Below are positions 59,800-64,000 of a stretch of 64,000 bases of DNA, one piece after another. How positions within the stretch are numbered: the stretch's first letter is position 1; each line of letters starts with the position of its first letter. The DNA is from Pseudomonas antarctica. Lineage in GTDB: Bacteria > Pseudomonadota > Gammaproteobacteria > Pseudomonadales > Pseudomonadaceae. A program made the translations under genes and the position numbers. The notes beneath the pieces are model-generated. The model worked only from the letters and a program-made list of their open reading frames with translations, was not told where the DNA came from and ran no database searches. Location: positions 1 through 64,000 of the forward strand of contig NZ_UYXQ01000015.1 of assembly GCF_900624995.1 (NCBI RefSeq). The letters are read 5' to 3'.

Positions 59800-59974
59800 C
59801 TTTGTTTGGTATAAGACTTTATTTGTGTTTTTGGCGATACGCGCAATGAAAAGCGCTACTCAGGTAGTGGTAGGCCGTGAGAGTCAGTTGGATTGATTAT
59901 TTTAATAGCTGCACAGGCGTTTACGCTATTTCGCTGAATGCTCTCTATGAAGGTTTCAGTATTTTACCGAGATA

Positions 59975-60205
59975 TTGTTTCCTCTCTATTTTATTTATCT
60001 TCCACTGTCGCTGTCAGTCGTATGTGCGACTGCGTTAATACTCAAGAGTGGACTGTCCTACGCATTGACGATGGTGTTGTCTATTGTGCTGTTGTTGACG
60101 GTTTCTATGGTGGGAGCCATCGCCTTACTCGGGTGTGTGAAAGACCGTCTATCGTTATGTCCAAGCAGGTTGGCTTGGCAGTGGAGATGTCTATTCGTAA
60201 GGTAG
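59975..60205 (+). CDS. Possible small two-span membrane protein
   Basis: 76 residues from a TTG; a TGA lies 9 codons upstream, so no ATG start exists in frame. Two hydrophobic stretches (about 3-23 and 32-52) are followed by a Cys/Arg-rich tail. No ribosome site is clear. It may be a remnant of a larger membrane gene lost from this cluster. Low confidence. Confidence 0.25.
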   Translation: MFPLYFIYLPLSLSVVCATALILKSGLSYALTMVLSIVLLLTVSMVGAIALLGCVKDRLSLCPSRLAWQWRCLFVR

Positions 60206-60289
60206 GTTTTTTCCTGGCTAAAATGTTTTGCCGATCCGCTACGTAAACCGGGGGGATGATGCATGACCTCATCCCCCCTGATCAATCCA

Positions 60290-61453
60290 TCACGATAACG
60301 CAGGGCTTGTTATCGCACTGCGTTTTTCACCGAATCGTCTTCCGAATTTTCGCAGTGGGGTTTCGACCAAGCGGTAATTAAGCTCAGCACCAATAAAGAC
60401 AATCGTCAATGTCGCGATGGCCAGCACAGGGTCAAAGGCGTCATGGGCCACGGGGTATTTATACATAGGGTTTGACGCGGACAGTCGGAAGGCCATTTCG
60501 TTGGTGAAGTAGTAAAGCGGCATGTGCATCAAATAGAGTGAAAAAGAGCGAGTGCCAACCCACAGGAAGGGCCGTGAAAAAGTCGACTTTTTAAATAGAA
60601 ACCCTTTATCGAATGACGCCAGGAGCACCAGCACGCAGCTGACGACTGCAATGCCTCCGGCGCTAAAATAGAAACCGCTCCTAGGGATAGCCGACAGCAG
60701 AATAATCAAACCGAACGAGATGAGCGATCCACATCGGTATCTAGCGTCGAGTTGGGTTGCGAGACGTTGGTAGTAGTGTGTCGTTGCGAAATACGCCACC
60801 AACACACCCAGTAGAATAGCGTCTGTTCTGATAAACCAAAGTGCGCCGCCCACACTCTGTTCCCACGGCATTCGATGGAGAGGCAACTGAATAAGGACCA
60901 AGGCTACGATGGCGGGAATCAGTAGTCGTTTAGGTAAAAAAAACAGGATAGGCAGCACGAAGTAGAACTGTTCTTCCAGTGAAAGGCTCCAGTAGACCGG
61001 GTTTGGACCGCATGCTGAGTGGCCAATGACACACAGGAAGACATGCACATTTGAGTAGTTTAAAACGGCGGCAACCGAATCATTTATGTTCGGCCCAATG
61101 GGGCCAAATACGCCTGATGTATTGAAATATACGGTTGCAATTAACGAAAGGCCAACCCACAGCCAGAGTGTCGGAACGATGCGGAAGAATCGTCTGATCC
61201 AGAATCGCTTCATTTCAAACCAGTGTTCTTTAGGTGTGAGGGTGTGCCACGATTGGAACATTCTTTTTGAAATGACAAAGCCAGATATGCAGAAGAAAAG
61301 GTCTACACCACCCCAGTAGGGGTTGTTGAGATTAAAGAACGCCCAAGCTTCCTTGGAAGGCATGAGCAACAGTCCCAAATGCTGGAATAGAACAAAGATA
61401 ATGGCGACTGCGCGTAGTAGCTCAATCTCGTCAACTTTTTTCATTTGTGTCAT
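60290..61453 (-). CDS. Acyltransferase family 3 (OafA/ExoZ-like O-acetyltransferase)
   Basis: 387 residues, about ten membrane helices: IELLRAVAIIFVLFQHLG near 10 with the catalytic-type His, FFCISGFVISKRMFQSW near 52 and FRIVPTLWLWVG near 95. The family transfers acyl groups to sugars of surface polysaccharides. It is convergent to the rhamnan operon and has similar AT-rich codon use, so it probably O-acetylates the same polymer. An ATG at codon 4 is an alternative start. Confidence 0.88.
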   Translation of the reverse strand: MTQMKKVDEIELLRAVAIIFVLFQHLGLLLMPSKEAWAFFNLNNPYWGGVDLFFCISGFVISKRMFQSWHTLTPKEHWFEMKRFWIRRFFRIVPTLWLWVGLSLIATVYFNTSGVFGPIGPNINDSVAAVLNYSNVHVFLCVIGHSACGPNPVYWSLSLEEQFYFVLPILFFLPKRLLIPAIVALVLIQLPLHRMPWEQSVGGALWFIRTDAILLGVLVAYFATTHYYQRLATQLDARYRCGSLISFGLIILLSAIPRSGFYFSAGGIAVVSCVLVLLASFDKGFLFKKSTFSRPFLWVGTRSFSLYLMHMPLYYFTNEMAFRLSASNPMYKYPVAHDAFDPVLAIATLTIVFIGAELNYRLVETPLRKFGRRFGEKRSAITSPALS

Positions 61454-61598
61454 TCGCCTTGCGTTCGTTTTTTATGTCAGTGTTTCCGATCTTGCTGAAC
61501 CATTTTCCGTACACATTCAGAGTTTCTTTCGGAGGCGTAAAATTGTTCAGCATGATACGTGAACGCCCGTCAGAGGTGGGTGGGAAACGATTGGTGCT

Positions 61599-62495
61599 CT
61601 ACCGCGCCTTAGCCAATTTCCCCACCCGCAACACCAACCACAACGCCCCCGCAATCAACACCCCGCCATACGCATGCGCCATCGACAACGGCTCATCCAG
61701 CAGCAACGCCCCCCACAGCACCCCAAACGGCGGAATCATAAACGTCACCGTCATCGACTTGACCGGCCCGATAGATGACAGCAGGCGGAAATACAGGATG
61801 TAGGCAAACGCCGTACACACCAGCCCCAACCCGAGCAATGACAGCCACACCTGCCAACCCCCCCAACTCGCAGGTGGGTGGCTGATGGCGCTGTAGGCGA
61901 AGAAGGGCAGCAGAAACAAGGTGGCGCCGAGCATGCTGCCCAGCGCCGCGAGCCGGCTGTCCAGCCCGCCGCGTTGGTCCAGCCAACGCCGCGCCAGGAA
62001 ACCGGCGAAGCCATAGCAGGTGGTGGCCAACAGGCAGGCCAGCGCGCCCATCAACAATGGCAGATCAAACGCCACCGGCCCGGCGCGGGTCAGTACGCCC
62101 ACGCCGAACAGGCCCAGGCTCACCCCGGCGATTTTCGACGGCGTCAGGCGTTCGCTGAAGAACAGCCCGCCAATCAACACGCCCATTAAGGGCGTGGTGG
62201 CGTTGAAGATGGCCGAGTAGCCTGCGGGCAGCACTTGGGCCGCCACCGAGTACATGGTCGCGGGAATCCCGGAGTTGATCACGCCCAGCAGCAGGACAGT
62301 CTTGAATTTGCCCTGAAAATCCCAGTTCACGCGCATCAATGTGAGGATGACCAGCAGGCCGGCGGCGGCAATCGACACGCGAAAAAACGCGGTCGGCACC
62401 GTGCCGATTTCCGGCGCGATGATGCGCATGAACAGGAAACTCGCGCCCCAGATGGCAGCCAGCCCCAGCAGGTACAGGGTGTCGACAGGTCTCAC
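61599..62495 (-). CDS. EamA/DMT-family transporter
   Basis: 298 residues, ten helices in two EamA repeats: LYLLGLAAIWGASFLFMRI near 7 and MTVTFMIPPFGVLWGALLLDE near 245. The start is a GTG at 62495 after GGAG. The substrate is unknown. Third exporter of this family in the window; it marks the return to GC-rich core sequence, divergent from aceK. Confidence 0.9.
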   Translation of the reverse strand: MRPVDTLYLLGLAAIWGASFLFMRIIAPEIGTVPTAFFRVSIAAAGLLVILTLMRVNWDFQGKFKTVLLLGVINSGIPATMYSVAAQVLPAGYSAIFNATTPLMGVLIGGLFFSERLTPSKIAGVSLGLFGVGVLTRAGPVAFDLPLLMGALACLLATTCYGFAGFLARRWLDQRGGLDSRLAALGSMLGATLFLLPFFAYSAISHPPASWGGWQVWLSLLGLGLVCTAFAYILYFRLLSSIGPVKSMTVTFMIPPFGVLWGALLLDEPLSMAHAYGGVLIAGALWLVLRVGKLAKAR

Positions 62496-62739
62496 GAAAC
62501 ACTCCTACATCAATAAGGCGGCGAGTGTTGCCCAGAGGCCTGCTCGACACAATCGCTAATTACACGACAAACTGCGTCGCCAGGCATTAAGGTCCACGCG
62601 CCAGGCGAGACAGTGGCTGGCCGCTGACGTTTCAGTAGCGCCCGTGGCGTGTACAGCCCGTGCGCAAAAATCCTCCTTCTCCTGCCCCCATTCACTGGCT
62701 AAGCTCAGTGCTTCCAGATACCCGCTAGAGGTTTCCCGC

Positions 62740-64000
62740 ATGTCGCCACCCGCTCTCGCTATCGCCCGCATGATCCTCGACGGCTTCGACGATTACCGTG
62801 AGCACTTCCGCCAGATCACCATGGGCGCCCGCGAACGGTTTGAGAAGGCTCAGTGGCAGCAGGGGCAGGCGGCGTCGGCGGCGCGTATCAACGTGTACGA
62901 AGAAAAAGTCGCAGAAGTGACGGTGCGCCTGCGGGCGAGCTTCGATAAGGCTGCGTTGCTGGAAATCGACACGTGGCCGCTGGTAAAGAGCGCGTATATC
63001 AGCCTGATCGACCTGCGTTTTGACGATGAGCTGTCCGAGACCTGGTACAACTCGATCTTCTGCGGCCTGTTCAGCCATGACCTGATCAGCGACGGCTGCA
63101 TGTTCATCCACACCACGCGGCCGAGCCTGCGCCGGGCGCGCGCGGCGCAAACCCGCGTGTATAAACCTGCGGGCGAGCTGGCGTCGATGCTCGCGCAGGT
63201 CTTCGCCGATTACGCGTTCAGCGAACCTTACGCCGACCTGGCGGCCGACCTGCGCCGCCTCGAAACCCAACTGCGCGAGAACCTGCCCGACTGGGTGTGC
63301 AAAGACCCGGACCTCAACGTCGAGCTGTTTTCCTCGGTGCTCTACCGCAATAAAGGCGCCTATCTGGTCGGGCGCATCTACACCCGCGACGAACAATGGC
63401 CGCTGGTGATCCCGCTGCTGCACCGCGAAGGGCGCGGCATCCAGATCGATGCGCTGATCACTGACGAAGCCGATGTGTCGATCATTTTCTCGTTCACCCG
63501 TTCCTACTTCATGGTCGACGTGCCGGTGCCGGCGGAGTTCATCGGTTTTCTCAAACGCATCCTGCCGGGCAAGCACATCGCTGAGCTGTACACCTCCATC
63601 GGCTTTTACAAGCACGGCAAGTCGGAGTTTTACCGCGCGCTGATCAACCACCTGGCCACCACTGATGATCAGTTCATCATGGCGCCTGGCGTGCGCGGCA
63701 TGGTTATGAGCGTGTTCACGCTGCCGGGCTTCAACACGGTGTTCAAGATCATCAAGGATCGTTTTTCGCCCTCGAAAAACGTCAGCCGCGCCACGGTGAT
63801 CGAGAAGTATCGCCTGGTTAAAAGCGTCGACCGGGTAGGGCGTATGGCCGACACCCAGGAGTTCGCCGACTTCCGCTTTCCCTTGAGCAAGTTCGAGCCC
63901 GAGTGCCTGGCTGAGCTGCTGGAGGTCGCTGCGGGCACGGTGGAGGTGGAAGGCGACACCGTGCTGATCCGCCACTGCTGGACCGAACGGCGCATGACCC
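62740..64000 (+). CDS. aceK: Isocitrate dehydrogenase kinase/phosphatase AceK, 5' part
   Basis: 420 codons, open to the window end; the full protein is near 570 residues. AceK phosphorylates and dephosphorylates isocitrate dehydrogenase to divert carbon into the glyoxylate shunt. Seen: an N-terminal helical regulatory region ([18 protein letters not shown] near 23), then the kinase-like core with [20 protein letters not shown] near 310 containing the ATP-loop segment, and VFKIIKDRF with its lysine. The ATG at 62740 gives [20 protein letters not shown], the normal start. The strand and frame are clear because the opposite-strand frame is not protein-like. Confidence 0.93.
   Translation, partial: MSPPALAIARMILDGFDDYREHFRQITMGARERFEKAQWQQGQAASAARINVYEEKVAEVTVRLRASFDKAALLEIDTWPLVKSAYISLIDLRFDDELSETWYNSIFCGLFSHDLISDGCMFIHTTRPSLRRARAAQTRVYKPAGELASMLAQVFADYAFSEPYADLAADLRRLETQLRENLPDWVCKDPDLNVELFSSVLYRNKGAYLVGRIYTRDEQWPLVIPLLHREGRGIQIDALITDEADVSIIFSFTRSYFMVDVPVPAEFIGFLKRILPGKHIAELYTSIGFYKHGKSEFYRALINHLATTDDQFIMAPGVRGMVMSVFTLPGFNTVFKIIKDRFSPSKNVSRATVIEKYRLVKSVDRVGRMADTQEFADFRFPLSKFEPECLAELLEVAAGTVEVEGDTVLIRHCWTERRMT

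Larger units (their letters stand above)
59666..60289. other. 624-bp region between the polysaccharide operon and the acyltransferase gene
   Basis: Holds a strong terminator (59775-59799) and, further on, an AT-rich stretch with a possible TTG-started 76-codon hydrophobic frame (59975-60205). No other gene, RNA or repeat seen. Confidence 0.6.

Noticed and set aside
59938..60246. 102-codon plus-strand frame after the polysaccharide operon
   Set aside because: Poor composition (Cys, Arg and Val scattered without hydrophobic or helical pattern); the overlapping frame at 59975 is more protein-like, though still weak.

Overview
The window is chromosomal DNA of a Pseudomonas, most likely of the P. 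fluorescens group. Gene content and order (xdhA-xdhB-xdhC, GntR, smc, zipA, ligA, ffs, dnaX, ybaB, recR, apt, anr, hemN, ccoS-I-H-G, two tandem ccoNOQP sets, aer, aceK) follow the Pseudomonas core backbone as I know it from P. aeruginosa. The codon bias is GC-rich, and short palindromic repeats of the fluorescens type sit between genes.

Layout. 1-4350: xanthine dehydrogenase genes on the minus strand, with xdhC broken or cut at the window edge; a divergent GntR regulator follows with tandem candidate operators. 5293-13655: smc, zipA, ligA and a zinc metallopeptidase. 13763-13873: 4.5S RNA. 13972-23632: an accessory stretch between ffs and dnaX. It holds an orphan SF1 helicase, two tandem DUF3380-type muramidases, a secreted protein that looks like a cognate immunity protein, DUF2167, LysR with a DMT exporter, a VOC protein and a solute-binding protein. 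23766-29445: dnaX, ybaB, a zinc-independent oxidoreductase, recR and an acyl-CoA dehydrogenase. 29467-46223: the micro-aerobic respiration locus, with apt, anr, hemN, the cbb3 assembly genes ccoS-ccoI-ccoH-ccoG and two complete ccoNOQP operons. A PIN-type toxin-antitoxin pair is wedged between ccoG and ccoP1. 46303-50821: alpha/beta hydrolase, the aerotaxis receptor aer with a sigma-28-like promoter, a CPBP protease, a small ORF and another DMT exporter. 51459-61453: a more AT-rich surface-polysaccharide cluster, namely a GT2 glycosyltransferase, rmlBDAC, an ABC exporter (wzm/wzt), a WsaF-type rhamnosyltransferase, a methyltransferase and, on the other strand, an acyltransferase. 61599-64000: a DMT exporter and the 5' part of aceK, which runs off the window.

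How the parts work together. Anr senses low oxygen through an Fe-S cluster. Candidate Anr boxes lie upstream of hemN (perfect) and ccoN2 (one mismatch), which fits oxygen control of anaerobic heme synthesis and of the second cbb3 oxidase. CcoG, CcoH, CcoI and CcoS handle copper and assembly for both oxidases, and Aer steers cells by redox state. The rml genes make dTDP-L-rhamnose, which the two glycosyltransferases probably polymerise before ABC export; the methyltransferase and acyltransferase probably modify the chain.

The least explained items are the muramidase/immunity block, the SF1 helicase, a three-copy nested-palindrome element of about 107 bp, and a palindromic element shared by the ccoG, ccoN1 and (weakly) ccoN2 upstream regions. 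No tRNA, rRNA, insertion sequence or CRISPR array was seen.
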